Assembly (NCBI GenBank): GCA_011390565.1
Contig: JAABSC010000002.1
Location: 248,001 to 312,000, forward strand
Direction: 5' to 3'
From: Thioalkalivibrio paradoxus
GTDB taxonomy: Bacteria; Pseudomonadota; Gammaproteobacteria; Ectothiorhodospirales; Ectothiorhodospiraceae
Length of the DNA stretch: 64,000 nucleotides
Shown: positions 25,974-34,282 of the stretch, piece after piece
Numbering within the stretch: position 1 is the stretch's first letter
How the letters are laid out: each line of letters begins with the position of its first letter
The notes under the pieces: generated by a model
Told to the model about the DNA's origin: nothing
Database searches by the model: none
The model's input: only the letters and a program-made list of their open reading frames with translations
Translations under genes and position numbers: made by a program

Positions 25974-26939
25974 TTACTGGGATTCTAGGTACAGGTAGGT
26001 CCGGTTCACGTTCATGCGGTGCCAGGAGTCGTAGTGCAGCAGATGCTGGAACTGCGGCAGATCCGCCAAACGCTCGACGGTCTCATCCAGGGTCTCCCAG
26101 TTCTCGATGCCGGCGCTGACTTCAGTATTGAGTAGCTCGAGGTAGTCGCCGGTGTCGCGCTTCGCGGTCGCCATGTCGGTCGCCGCGCCGTGTCCCGGTA
26201 CCACGATCTTCGGGTTCAGTTCCTCGAGCTTGCGGAAGTTGGCCAGTTTGCCCACGGGGTCGCTCTCCGGCTGGATGCCGATCATGCGCTCGGTGTAGAC
26301 GAAATCACCGGTGAATACGACGCTTTCGCCCGGGAGATGGAGCATCGTGTCGCCCTTGAAATGGGAATCGGCGACATAGAGGAGTTCGAACTCGACGCCG
26401 CCGATCTCCATCCGGTGCTCGTCCGCGTCAATGGGGCTGGGCGCCGTGACCGGTTCGGTCCCGTCCATCGTTTCCTCACCGAGCGTGCGAATGGAACGCG
26501 CCAGATGCGAGGCTCCGAATTGGGTCTGGGTGTCGGTGGTCCGCTGCAGGGCCACGATTTCCGCCCCGTGTTCGTGGAACCAGCCATTGCCCAGCCACCG
26601 GTGATCCTGACTGCCCAGGTTGATCACGTGGGTGATCGGTTGATCGGTGACGGACGCCACCGCTTCGGCAATCATTTCCGCGACCGTGTAGCCGGGGCCG
26701 CTGTCGACCATCACCACGCCCGTGTCCGTGACGACGAACCCGACGTTGTTGTTCATGCCGAGGTTGACGGGGGCTCGGCCCTCGATCGAGCCGTAGAAGT
26801 AGTAGACGTTCTCGGTCAGCTGGATTGGTTGGAGGATTTCCTCGATCGCCCGATCCGTCTCGGCATAAAGGGTTGCGAAGGGCATAAGGACTGCGGCGGC
26901 AAGAAGGCTTGGTCGCACCCACTGGACGGCCTGGCTCAT
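25974..26939 (-). CDS. Periplasmic metallo-beta-lactamase-fold protein, SoxH-like, with altered HxHxDH
   Basis: 321 residues with a signal peptide (to about 25, LMPFATLYA) and a strong AAGGAG ribosome binding site. The metallo-hydrolase fold is clear (GFVVTDTGVVMVDSGPGYT, FTGDFVYTERMIG, VVPGHGAATD). The metal motif normally HxHxDH reads NLGSQDHRWLGN: the first two histidines are replaced and one residue is missing. Homologues of the SoxH/quinoprotein-relay subgroup that I recall have a similar GGQDH form, so this may be a real subfamily rather than decay. Metal content and activity are therefore open. It is divergent from the ArsP-type permease. Confidence 0.82.
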   Translation of the reverse strand: MSQAVQWVRPSLLAAAVLMPFATLYAETDRAIEEILQPIQLTENVYYFYGSIEGRAPVNLGMNNNVGFVVTDTGVVMVDSGPGYTVAEMIAEAVASVTDQPITHVINLGSQDHRWLGNGWFHEHGAEIVALQRTTDTQTQFGASHLARSIRTLGEETMDGTEPVTAPSPIDADEHRMEIGGVEFELLYVADSHFKGDTMLHLPGESVVFTGDFVYTERMIGIQPESDPVGKLANFRKLEELNPKIVVPGHGAATDMATAKRDTGDYLELLNTEVSAGIENWETLDETVERLADLPQFQHLLHYDSWHRMNVNRTYLYLESQ

Positions 26940-27258
26940 GAAATCTCCTTTGGTTGATTATCCCAACAGGACGTTTCGCCTGGCCACGGTATTCCGGGGA
27001 ACGCCACCACCAGGGTTCGGGCGGCGCAAAAGCCGGTTGTCTCGGCACCGGAGGACGCCACCCGCATCGCGGTGCCCTATCCTTTCCTCTCCGTCCCCGT
27101 AGGGTCGGTCCTGAAGTGGAGGGCGTTGTTCAGTCGCGTCGCAGCTTCGCGGATCATGGCACGTTCTCTGGCGCACTACGCAGGTTACCGATACCCTTCA
27201 AGGTCATGGCCATGAAATTGCGTTGCGTATCGCTGGCCAATTCTGTCGGTCGGCGACG
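26940..27258. other. 319-bp intergenic region between divergent genes
   Basis: It separates the metallo-hydrolase (minus) from the permease (plus) and must hold both promoters. I see the AAGGAG site of the minus gene at its left edge but no convincing operator, RNA structure or conserved small gene. Short open frames here look like chance. Confidence 0.5.
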
Positions 27259-28242
27259 ATGATCGATCCCTTTCAGTGGTTTGCCGACTGGCTCGTCTAC
27301 GGAACGCTTGGGCTTTCCGAGGAAAGCCGTTTCGGCGCGGCGTTGAATTTCTTCGTGATGGACGTCCCGAAGATTTTCTTCCTGCTCGTGGTGGTGATCT
27401 ACATCATGGGTTGGCTCCGGGCGTTCGTGAGTCCCGAGCAGGTGCGCCGGTATGTGCAGGGCCGATCGAAGATCGCCGCCCGATCCACCGCGGTCGGACT
27501 CGGCGCGGTCACCCCTTTCTGCTCCTGTTCCTCGGTACCCCTGTTCATCGGTTTCGTCGAAGCGGGTATCCCGCTTGGGGTGACGTTCTCGTTCCTGATT
27601 GCCAGCCCGATGATCAACGAGGTGGCCGTCGTGCTGCTGGCCGGGATCCTGGGCTGGAAGGTCGCCCTGTTGTACGTTCTCGCAGGGCTCACCGTCGCGT
27701 TCGTCGGCGGCATGATCATGGAGCGGTTCAAGCCGGAGCGCTGGGTCGAGGATTACGTCTGGAAGATCCAGATGGGACAGGTTCAGCTGCCCGCGCGCGA
27801 TTCGAGTCTTCTGGGGCGCCACCGCTATGCCTGGGGCGAGGTGACGGAAATCGTGCGCCGGATCTGGAAGTGGATCTTCATCGGAGTGGGGGTGGGGGCC
27901 TTTTTCTACGGGTACATTCCGCAGCACTGGGTGGAAAACCTGGGAGATCACTGGCTGGCGGTACCCGCGGCGGTGCTGATCGGTGTGCCGATGTATTCGA
28001 ACGCGATCGGCGTAGTGCCGGTGGCTGAGGCGATGCTCATCAAGGGCGTTCCCCTGGGAACGACGCTGGCTTTCATGATGAGTGTGGCTGCCCTGTCGCT
28101 TCCGGAGCTGTTGATCCTGCGCAAGGTGATCCGCTGGCCGGCCCTGATCCGTTTCGTGGGAATCCTGGCCGTGTCCTTCATTCTGGTGGGGTGGCTGTTC
28201 AATGCGCTTGGCCCTTACCTGGCCGTACAGCCCGGGCCGTGA
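27259..28242 (+). CDS. ArsP/DUF318-type permease
   Basis: 327 residues with eight or so membrane helices. The family signature GAVTPFCSCSSVPLFIGF has the paired cysteines of the PF03773 permease group, followed by AGIPLGVTFSFLIASPMINE, and late in the protein VPMYSNAIGVVPVAEAML. The group includes ArsP, which exports trivalent organoarsenicals, as well as permeases of unknown substrate. The ATG at 27259 lies behind GGCGACG; a start at 27223 is possible. A small CxxC thioredoxin-like gene follows 63 bases later, the usual partner of this permease family in arsenic clusters. Confidence 0.82.
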   Translation: MIDPFQWFADWLVYGTLGLSEESRFGAALNFFVMDVPKIFFLLVVVIYIMGWLRAFVSPEQVRRYVQGRSKIAARSTAVGLGAVTPFCSCSSVPLFIGFVEAGIPLGVTFSFLIASPMINEVAVVLLAGILGWKVALLYVLAGLTVAFVGGMIMERFKPERWVEDYVWKIQMGQVQLPARDSSLLGRHRYAWGEVTEIVRRIWKWIFIGVGVGAFFYGYIPQHWVENLGDHWLAVPAAVLIGVPMYSNAIGVVPVAEAMLIKGVPLGTTLAFMMSVAALSLPELLILRKVIRWPALIRFVGILAVSFILVGWLFNALGPYLAVQPGP

Positions 28243-28305
28243 ATCCCGAGCGGATCCGGGTGGAATCGTTCCCGTTTTTTCCATGAACACACGGAGTTGA
28301 TCGTC

Positions 28306-28539
28306 ATGAAACATATCAAGGTTCTGGGCCCAGGCTGTGCCAACTGCAAACGGGCGTACACGCTGATCGAGGAAACCGCGCGCGCCAAAGGCGTGGAGAT
28401 TCAACTGGAGAAGGTCGAGGACATCGCGGATATCGCGCGCCACGGGATTATGTCGACCCCCGGAGTCGTCCTTGATGGTGAGGTGGTGTACATGGGAGGC
28501 GTTCCCGCGCGGTCTCTGGTCGAGAAGTGGCTGGCCTGA
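28306..28539 (+). CDS. Small thioredoxin-like redox-active disulfide protein
   Basis: 77 residues: a stand-alone thioredoxin_3 domain with the active site GPGCANCKRAY and the cis-proline region STPGVVLDGEVVYMGG. It lacks a signal peptide, so it is cytoplasmic. Proteins of this type regularly accompany PF03773 permeases and are thought to handle thiol reduction for metalloid or sulfur metabolism; that link is from known gene neighbourhoods. It likely shares a transcript with the permease. Confidence 0.88.
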   Translation: MKHIKVLGPGCANCKRAYTLIEETARAKGVEIQLEKVEDIADIARHGIMSTPGVVLDGEVVYMGGVPARSLVEKWLA

Positions 28540-28625
28540 TGGGCTGGTGCAGCACAGGAACGGATGTTTCGGAAATGGGCCCGCTTGCATGGCCCTTCGC
28601 CACCTTGGGTAATGAAAAAAACGAA

Positions 28626-28683
28626 CCACGGAAGAACACGGACAAGGTATTGAACGAACTTCGTTTTCCGTGTGTTTCCGTGG
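28626..28683. repeat. Imperfect inverted repeat, possible palindromic element
   Basis: The arms CCACGGAAGAACACGGA and TCCGTGTGTTTCCGTGG are 17 bases each with few mismatches around a 24-base centre. It lies in the 172-bp gap between the thioredoxin-like and phosphatase genes. It has the look of a dispersed intergenic palindrome and could act as a weak terminator. Confidence 0.55.
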
Positions 28684-28711
28684 CTGATGTTCGGGTTAGA
28701 GGAGTCAGGAA

Positions 28712-29308
28712 GTGAGAGAGGAATTCAAAGGAATCGGATTGGGTTGGGCATTGTTCGCGGGCGCGCTGTTCGCGGCCTCGCATACCGCGCTTGCCGGGGA
28801 GACCGAGGGTTTCTGGAGTGCATTGGCCGAGGGCGGCAAGGTGGTGATGATTCGCCATGCGGCCACCGAGGAGGCGTCGGGCGAAGTCTCCATGAACCTC
28901 GACAGTGACGGAGATTGCAGCGCGGAACAGAACCTGACGGATGCGGGGCGGGATCAGGCGCGTGCGCTGGGAGCACTTTTCCAGGAACGCGGGGTTGCGG
29001 TTTCAGAGGTGTTGACCAGCGAGTTCTGCCGCGCTCGCGAGACTGCAGAGTTGGCGTTCGGAGAATTCGAGGCCTGGGGCCCGTTGAATCTCGTCGAGTC
29101 CCTGCCTGCGGATGATGCCGAGTTCCTGATGGAGGATGTGCGCGAGCGGATTGGCGATTTCGAAGGGGAAGGTGTCCTCGTGATGATGACCCACCGAAGC
29201 AACATCAACACGATTACGTTCCAGCAGACCGAGCCGGGGGATATGGTCGTCGTGGTCCCCGAGGGGATGGGCAGCTTTGCCGTACTCGGAATGATCCCGT
29301 CGCCCTGA
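28712..29308 (+). CDS. Periplasmic histidine phosphatase family protein
   Basis: 198 residues from a GTG at 28712, preceded by GGAGTCAGGAA. A signal peptide runs to about residue 29 (FAASHTALA). The histidine phosphatase core shows VVMIRHAATEE (phosphohistidine motif RHxxT), LTDAGRDQARALG, SEFCRARETAELAFG with its conserved Arg, and the second catalytic histidine in MMTHRSNIN. This resembles the SixA/AIS-like periplasmic group. Substrate unknown. It converges on the cytochrome gene, with a strong shared hairpin at 29345. Confidence 0.85.
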   Translation: MREEFKGIGLGWALFAGALFAASHTALAGETEGFWSALAEGGKVVMIRHAATEEASGEVSMNLDSDGDCSAEQNLTDAGRDQARALGALFQERGVAVSEVLTSEFCRARETAELAFGEFEAWGPLNLVESLPADDAEFLMEDVRERIGDFEGEGVLVMMTHRSNINTITFQQTEPGDMVVVVPEGMGSFAVLGMIPSP

Positions 29309-29344
29309 AGGTTTCAGCGCGACGCGGAAATGGCCTGACCAATG

Positions 29345-29385
29345 AAAAGCGGGCCGGACGCCAGAAACGCGCCCGGCCCGCTTTT
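29345..29385. terminator. Bidirectional intrinsic terminator
   Basis: AAAAGCGGGCCGG pairs with the later CCGGCCCGCTTTT (with one short mismatch zone) around a loop of about 15 bases. Because the arms end in A and T runs, it can stop transcripts from both convergent genes. Confidence 0.85.
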
Positions 29386-29398
29386 CGGGTTGCCGGAC

Positions 29399-29716
29399 TT
29401 ACTTGAACTCAGACGCGATATACGCAGAGACGTTGGCGATATCGTCATCGCTCAGCGCGGCCGCGTGCGGAGCCATCAGAGCCGTGTTCGGCCCGACCTG
29501 TTCGCCCGCGCGGTACTGGTTCAGCTTTCCAGCGATGTAGTCGGCATCCTGGCCGGCGATACCAGGGAAAATCGCCTGGCCCTTGCCCTCGGGACCATGG
29601 CAGCTCATGCACACCTGGTACTTGGCCTTGCCGGCCTCGAGGTCCGCAGCCTGCACCTGGACGGCTCCGGCGGCCACCAGGACGCCGGCGGCAATCACGA
29701 TCAACTTCTTCATCAC
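29399..29716 (-). CDS. Periplasmic class I cytochrome c
   Basis: 105 residues with a signal peptide to about residue 24 (GAVQVQAA). One haem site is C36-H40 (CMSCH), and the distal methionine ligand is M81 in NTALMAPHAA. The size and YIAGKLNQYRAGE place it among small cytochrome c5/c553-type electron carriers. It is 44 bases downstream of the sulfurtransferase gene and probably co-transcribed, suggesting it accepts electrons from periplasmic sulfur chemistry (inference). Confidence 0.93.
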   Translation of the reverse strand: MMKKLIVIAAGVLVAAGAVQVQAADLEAGKAKYQVCMSCHGPEGKGQAIFPGIAGQDADYIAGKLNQYRAGEQVGPNTALMAPHAAALSDDDIANVSAYIASEFK

Positions 29717-29760
29717 TTCCTCCTGGGTTCGGGAAGATCCCGGTTGTCAGTCAGCAAAAA

Positions 29761-30699
29761 TCACAGCGCGTGGGCGGCATCCCAGGGCTCGGAGCCCATG
29801 ACCACGGGCAGGGAGAGTTCATTCCCCCAATGCGACCACCCGCCGTTATACAGCCGAACATCGTCATAGCCTAGAGCCTTCAGTTGCATGTAGGCCAGGG
29901 TGGCGCGGAATCCGTCGTGACAATAGACGTAGATTCTGCTGTCCCTCGGGACGTCGGCGTACATTTCTTCGAGGCGTTCGAGGGACATCCACTTCTGTCC
30001 GTCGGTCGCCTGCAGGCCCTCGATGTTTACGGCGCCGGGAATGTGTCCGGCGCGCACCGCGCCATTCATGACCTCGCCCGTGTACTGGACCTCTGGACGG
30101 GCGTCGAGCAGGAAAACGCCTGGATCACGGAGCGCGTAGACATCCTGGTAGATATCGGTCCATTCGATGGCGATCTCCGGACGCGCGGGTTTCAGTGTGA
30201 CGTTACCCAGGGTGACTTCGGGGGCCTCCGTCGAGAGATCATTGAACGCCTCCCAGTCGGTCGTGCCTCCGTCCATCAGTTTCACGCGGCTCATGTCGAA
30301 GCCGTAGAGATCCAGCAGGAAATACATCCTGGACGCGAGCGCGGTTCGGGAGTCGTCGTAGACGACGATCAGGGAGTCGTCGTTCACGCCCCAGGAACGA
30401 AGCGTCTCCTGGAACGCCTCCCGCGAAGGGAACCGCATGATCGGCACGCCATGATTCTCCCCGAGGTCCTTGAAGCGCATGACCTGCCGGGCTCCCGGGA
30501 TGTGTCCTACACTGAAATACCGGCTCGGGTAGTACCGTACCTCGAGCAGCACGAGGGAAGGATCATCGATGTGATCCTCGAGCCAATTCGAATCCACCAG
30601 GAAATCCGGACGCTCGGCCTTGGCCAATGTGGAAAAGCTCAGCAGGATCAATGCCAGGAACAGCGCTTGTAACAGAATGGTCCGTGGGGCGTATTTCAT
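29761..30699 (-). CDS. Periplasmic two-domain sulfurtransferase (rhodanese)
   Basis: 312 residues with a signal peptide to about residue 28 (LLSFSTLAKA). The N-terminal inactive rhodanese domain (about 33-160) ends in KLMDGGTTDWEAFN. The C-terminal active domain has C260 in VYCHDGFRATLAYMQLKAL, a six-residue CHDGFR loop. The CRxGxR-like loop is of thiosulfate or 3-mercaptopyruvate sulfurtransferase type. It would move sulfane sulfur in the periplasm. It lies between a thioredoxin-DsbD fusion and a cytochrome c. Confidence 0.9.
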   Translation of the reverse strand: MKYAPRTILLQALFLALILLSFSTLAKAERPDFLVDSNWLEDHIDDPSLVLLEVRYYPSRYFSVGHIPGARQVMRFKDLGENHGVPIMRFPSREAFQETLRSWGVNDDSLIVVYDDSRTALASRMYFLLDLYGFDMSRVKLMDGGTTDWEAFNDLSTEAPEVTLGNVTLKPARPEIAIEWTDIYQDVYALRDPGVFLLDARPEVQYTGEVMNGAVRAGHIPGAVNIEGLQATDGQKWMSLERLEEMYADVPRDSRIYVYCHDGFRATLAYMQLKALGYDDVRLYNGGWSHWGNELSLPVVMGSEPWDAAHAL

Positions 30700-30801
30700 C
30701 TACGGGAACTCCTTGGGGGTCATCTTGCAGACACGCGGCTTTTCCTCCGCGGTTCCACGTGCATGTTCTGGACGTTTCAGGCCTGCGATTCCTTCCCGAA
30801 C

Positions 30802-32124
30802 TCATGAATCCCGATCGATTCGGGACCTGGCCGGCACGTTGCGCCGGTGAATCAGCATGATCGTCAGTGCCAGCAGAATCGCCCCGGTGAATACCAGCAG
30901 CGTTGAACCGATATCGTTCATCAGTTCCGGGTCGACGATCAGCACCAGCGCGAGGGCGACCATGATCATCCCGCCGACCAATTTCAGCACGCGCCCGTGC
31001 GTCTCCTCGAACCGACCCATGCGGAGCGTGACCAGGGCGACGACGAAGACCGTGAGTTCGATCAGCAGGTAGATGAGCAGGTAAAGGCCGAGCAGCAGGA
31101 CAAAAGCCATTCCCCCGATCTCACGGTCCGCCACGATACCGCTCCAGACGACCGGGAATCCGGCAGTGCAGGGCAGTTCCACGAGGGCGATTCCGGCGGC
31201 CATGACAACGGTCGCGAAAAGCAACCCGAGCCCGGTGAGCCGCCGGTCCATCAGTCCGCGCATGCCCCGGTAGATTCCCGGTTTCTGACTGTCGGCAATC
31301 GTGAAGGACGGCCCGGTCTTGAACCAGAAGTAGTCCTTGATGTTCACCAGTCCAAAGGTCAATGCGAACAAGGCCACCAGCCATTGCACCCAGTTGAGGT
31401 AAAGCACGAAATTCAGAACACCGAAGACCCCGGCGATGAAGGCGCCGTACACGAGCGCGGTGGTGGTCAGAAAGGTGATCCCGACCAACGCGATGCGTCC
31501 GCGCGAGCCCGAGTGGATCACGAGCCCGAGCAGCAGCGTCAGGACCCAGAGCGAACAGGGGTTGAGGCCATCGACGAACGCGATCAGAAGGGTGGTCACG
31601 ACAATGGGCTGTACCCCGAGGTCCACGCGCCCGATCAGGGGGAGGGCGAAATCCTCGGGAGCACCGACCGGCGCGATACCTGGGCGTGTCGCAGGCTCGT
31701 CCGGGGCCCAACCAGCGATGTGGGGAGTTTCGAGCCGGCCCTGGGCCAGGCGTTCCACCACCGCTGACTCGATCTCCCGGCGAATCTGCGGGCTGTCACC
31801 GACCCAGGCCTGGCCGCCGATGAACGTCGTGGGCACCGACCCGGCCTCGATTCCGTGCGCATTGGCGAGGGCGATGAACAGGGGATGGTGCGTACGTTCG
31901 CGCATCACCTCGTACTCGCGGATACGCAGGTCGGGGTAGCGCTCTTCGAGCTCCCGCAGGAAAGGCTTCTGGTTGTCGCAGTGAGGACAACCGATTCCCC
32001 AGAAGACATGCATCTCCGCAGGGGCGGCGCCGTCTTCCGCACTCAATGCCGGGGCGCTGGCAAACGCGAGGATGAACGCCAGAATAAGCTGCAGAAAGGG
32101 CTGCGGCCAGTGCGATGCCGTCAA
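30802..32124 (-). CDS. Thioredoxin-DsbD/CcdA-like transmembrane thiol reductase fusion
   Basis: 440 residues from a TTG at 32124 with GGGGAG nine bases upstream; no better start exists. After a signal sequence (FASAPALSA) comes a periplasmic thioredoxin-like domain with CPHC (HVFWGIGCPHCDNQKPF) and the cis-Pro VPTTFIGG. About eight membrane helices follow, with the DsbD-type cysteine pair: GLNPCSLWVLT and VELPCTAGFPVVW. DsbD/CcdA proteins carry reducing power from cytoplasmic thioredoxin across the membrane; here the receiving domain is fused at the N-terminus. It likely keeps the downstream sulfurtransferase or other periplasmic thiols reduced. Confidence 0.85.
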   Translation of the reverse strand: MTASHWPQPFLQLILAFILAFASAPALSAEDGAAPAEMHVFWGIGCPHCDNQKPFLRELEERYPDLRIREYEVMRERTHHPLFIALANAHGIEAGSVPTTFIGGQAWVGDSPQIRREIESAVVERLAQGRLETPHIAGWAPDEPATRPGIAPVGAPEDFALPLIGRVDLGVQPIVVTTLLIAFVDGLNPCSLWVLTLLLGLVIHSGSRGRIALVGITFLTTTALVYGAFIAGVFGVLNFVLYLNWVQWLVALFALTFGLVNIKDYFWFKTGPSFTIADSQKPGIYRGMRGLMDRRLTGLGLLFATVVMAAGIALVELPCTAGFPVVWSGIVADREIGGMAFVLLLGLYLLIYLLIELTVFVVALVTLRMGRFEETHGRVLKLVGGMIMVALALVLIVDPELMNDIGSTLLVFTGAILLALTIMLIHRRNVPARSRIDRDS

Positions 32125-32316
32125 GGTGCGACTCCCCGGTTGAAGGTGTGAATCCGGAACGTCCGAGCTTGGAAACAGGGTTTATCATAGTACCGAAGCG
32201 ACCCGACGTGTGAAGTCTGAAACCGTCTGGGCGGAAGCCACGGCGCGGTTCCCGAAGCCCTCCAGGACCAGGCACAGCGAACAGTGCCTGCAAACTGACT
32301 GATCCCGGTACATCCC

Positions 32317-33609
32317 ATGCTCCTCACCGCCCTGACGATCTTCATCCTCACCATCACCCTCGTGATCTGGCAGCCGAAGGGGCTTGGAATCGGGTGGTCG
32401 GCCATGGGCGGCGCCGCGGTCGCGCTGGCCACCGGTGTGGTCGGCTTCTCGGACGTGCCGATCGTGGTCGACATCGTCTGGAACGCGACGCTGACCTTCG
32501 TGTTCATCATCATCATCTCGCTGCTGCTCGACGAAGCCGGGTTCTTCGAATGGGCGGCCTTGCACGTGGCGCGCTGGGGGCGCGGCAACGGACTTCGGCT
32601 CTACGCCTTCATCGTATTGCTGGGCGCGGCGGTCGCGGCGATGTTTGCCAACGATGGTGCGGCGCTGATGTTGACCCCGATCGTGCTGGAGATCGTGCGT
32701 GCGCTGGGCTTCAGCCCCGTGGCGGCGGTGGCCTTCGTGGTGGCGGCAGGGTTCATCGCGGACACCGCGAGCCTGCCGCTGGTGATCTCCAACCTGGTGA
32801 ACATCGTTTCGGCGGACTTCTTCGGGATCGGTTTCGTCGAATACGCAACCGTGATGGTGGTGGTGAACGTGGTTTCGGTGGCCGCTTCGCTGCTGGTGCT
32901 GATGCTGTTCTTCCGCAGGCAGATCCCACTGCGTTACGACTACACCCAGCTGCGCCTACCGCACGAGGTGATCAGGGATCCCGCGGTGTTCCGGGCCGGC
33001 TGGTGGGTGCTCGGGCTGCTGCTGTTCAGCTTCCTGGTGATTGAGCCGCAGGGGGTGCCCATCTCTGCGATCGTCGGGATGGGGGCGGCCATTTTGCTCG
33101 TCGTCGCTGCGCGCGGGCACGTGATCTCGACGAAGCGCGTGATCAGGACCGCCCCCTGGCAGATCGTGATCTTCTCGATCGGCATGTATCTGGTGGTGTA
33201 TGGCCTGCGCAACGCGGGGCTGACCGCGGACATCGCTCGCATCCTGGACTGGGTCGGCGGCTACGGCGTGACGGCGGCGGCACTGGCAACCGGCTTCATC
33301 GCCGCCTTTCTCTCGTCGGTGATGAACAACATGCCGGCAGTGATGGTGGTCGCGCTGTCCATCGACGATGCGAACGTGACCGGACTGGTCAAGGAAGCGA
33401 TGATCTACGCCAACGTGATCGGCTCCGACCTGGGCCCGAAGATCACGCCGATCGGCAGCCTGGCCACGCTTCTCTGGCTGCACGTGCTCGCACGCAAGGG
33501 CATCGTGATCACGTGGAAGCAGTATTTCCTGATCGGCATCGTCATCACCCCACCGGTGCTGCTGGTGACGCTGCTGGGCCTCTCCGGCTGGCTGCAGTTC
33601 CTGCGCTGA
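32317..33609 (+). CDS. arsB: ArsB-type arsenite/antimonite efflux permease
   Basis: 430 residues with 12 membrane helices, the full ArsB length. Family segments are [57 protein letters not shown], and [17 protein letters not shown] with [23 protein letters not shown]. It expels As(III)/Sb(III) using the proton gradient or with an ArsA ATPase, which is not present here. No arsR repressor is adjacent. It is divergent from the DsbD fusion, converges on a membrane rhodanese, and shares the neighbourhood with the ArrA-like complex. Confidence 0.93.
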   Translation: MLLTALTIFILTITLVIWQPKGLGIGWSAMGGAAVALATGVVGFSDVPIVVDIVWNATLTFVFIIIISLLLDEAGFFEWAALHVARWGRGNGLRLYAFIVLLGAAVAAMFANDGAALMLTPIVLEIVRALGFSPVAAVAFVVAAGFIADTASLPLVISNLVNIVSADFFGIGFVEYATVMVVVNVVSVAASLLVLMLFFRRQIPLRYDYTQLRLPHEVIRDPAVFRAGWWVLGLLLFSFLVIEPQGVPISAIVGMGAAILLVVAARGHVISTKRVIRTAPWQIVIFSIGMYLVVYGLRNAGLTADIARILDWVGGYGVTAAALATGFIAAFLSSVMNNMPAVMVVALSIDDANVTGLVKEAMIYANVIGSDLGPKITPIGSLATLLWLHVLARKGIVITWKQYFLIGIVITPPVLLVTLLGLSGWLQFLR

Positions 33610-33612
33610 TCG

Positions 33613-33649
33613 CTCCGAGTCCCGCCGGAAAATCCGGCCGCGTTCGGAG
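33613..33649. terminator. Hairpin between convergent arsB and rhodanese genes
   Basis: CTCCGA and TCGGAG enclose an inner GCCGG-AAAAT-CCGGC stem in the 41-bp gap. There is no clear T run, so termination strength is uncertain. Confidence 0.5.
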
Positions 33650-33650
33650 T

Positions 33651-34109
33651 TCAGCAGCGCAGGTCGGGTCCGCGTGCGGTGCAGGGTTGTACGGTCCCGC
33701 CGCCGGAGATCCAGGAGGTGATGCCATCCGAGACGTTGTAGACCCGTTGGTAGCCAGCCTGCTCCATCAGCATGCGCGCGAGAACATCGGTCCGGTTTCC
33801 CGTGCGGCAGATCAGCACTACGGGCTGTTCCGGATGGGTCAGCTGGCCGAAGAGTGCGGGAAACTCATCGGTCATGCGTCCCTGTGAATCGAAGGCCGTA
33901 ATCAGGCGGCTGCCCTCGATCACGCCGGTCTGGCGCCACTCTTCCGGACGGCGGATGTCGATCACCAGTGCGCCCTCGTCCACCATCCGTTTCAGGTTTG
34001 CGTTGTCGAGGGGTTCATACGGCGGGGTGGGCAGAAGGCCTACGGCAAACCAGATCGCCAGAGGGGCCAGGATCAGAATCGGTGCGAGGAACAGGAGCTT
34101 GCGTTTCAT
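33651..34109 (-). CDS. Membrane-tethered single-domain rhodanese
   Basis: 152 residues. The first 28 form an uncleaved-looking membrane anchor (LLFLAPILILAPLAIWFAVGLL). The rhodanese fold follows with ALVIDIRRPEEWRQTGVIEG and the active loop ICRTGNRT, catalytic cysteine present. Extra cysteines lie at the C-terminus (VQPCTARGPDLRC). It would handle sulfane sulfur at the outer face of the inner membrane. It is downstream of the ArrA-like operon but separated from it by a hairpin element. Confidence 0.88.
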   Translation of the reverse strand: MKRKLLFLAPILILAPLAIWFAVGLLPTPPYEPLDNANLKRMVDEGALVIDIRRPEEWRQTGVIEGSRLITAFDSQGRMTDEFPALFGQLTHPEQPVVLICRTGNRTDVLARMLMEQAGYQRVYNVSDGITSWISGGGTVQPCTARGPDLRC

Positions 34110-34241
34110 GTTTCGTCGTGGACTCGGGTTGCCCCCGTGCCCTCGGCATCAAGCACGGACTGCGGGGTGTCAGATTCGATGCGGGGCCGACACGGCCCCG
34201 GTTGCGAAAATATAACCCGAGGAGATGGAGCAGAGCGAAAC

Positions 34242-34265
34242 CCTTCCCCCGCTTGTGGGGGAAGG
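34242..34265. repeat. REP-like palindrome acting as operon terminator
   Basis: CCTTCCCCC and GGGGGAAGG form a stem with loop GCTTGT, followed by GGAAGGGG. It sits 18 bases after the stop of the NrfD-like subunit (which is on the minus strand), where it would stop or stabilise the operon transcript. A sibling element is at 49534-49559. Confidence 0.6.
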
Positions 34266-34282
34266 GAAGGGGCGTCCTGATG

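Noticed and set aside
26954..27262. Small plus-strand gene in the gap before the ArsP-type permease
   Set aside because: Arg/Gly-rich with no family signal, no good ribosome binding site, and it would cover the promoter of the divergent gene.
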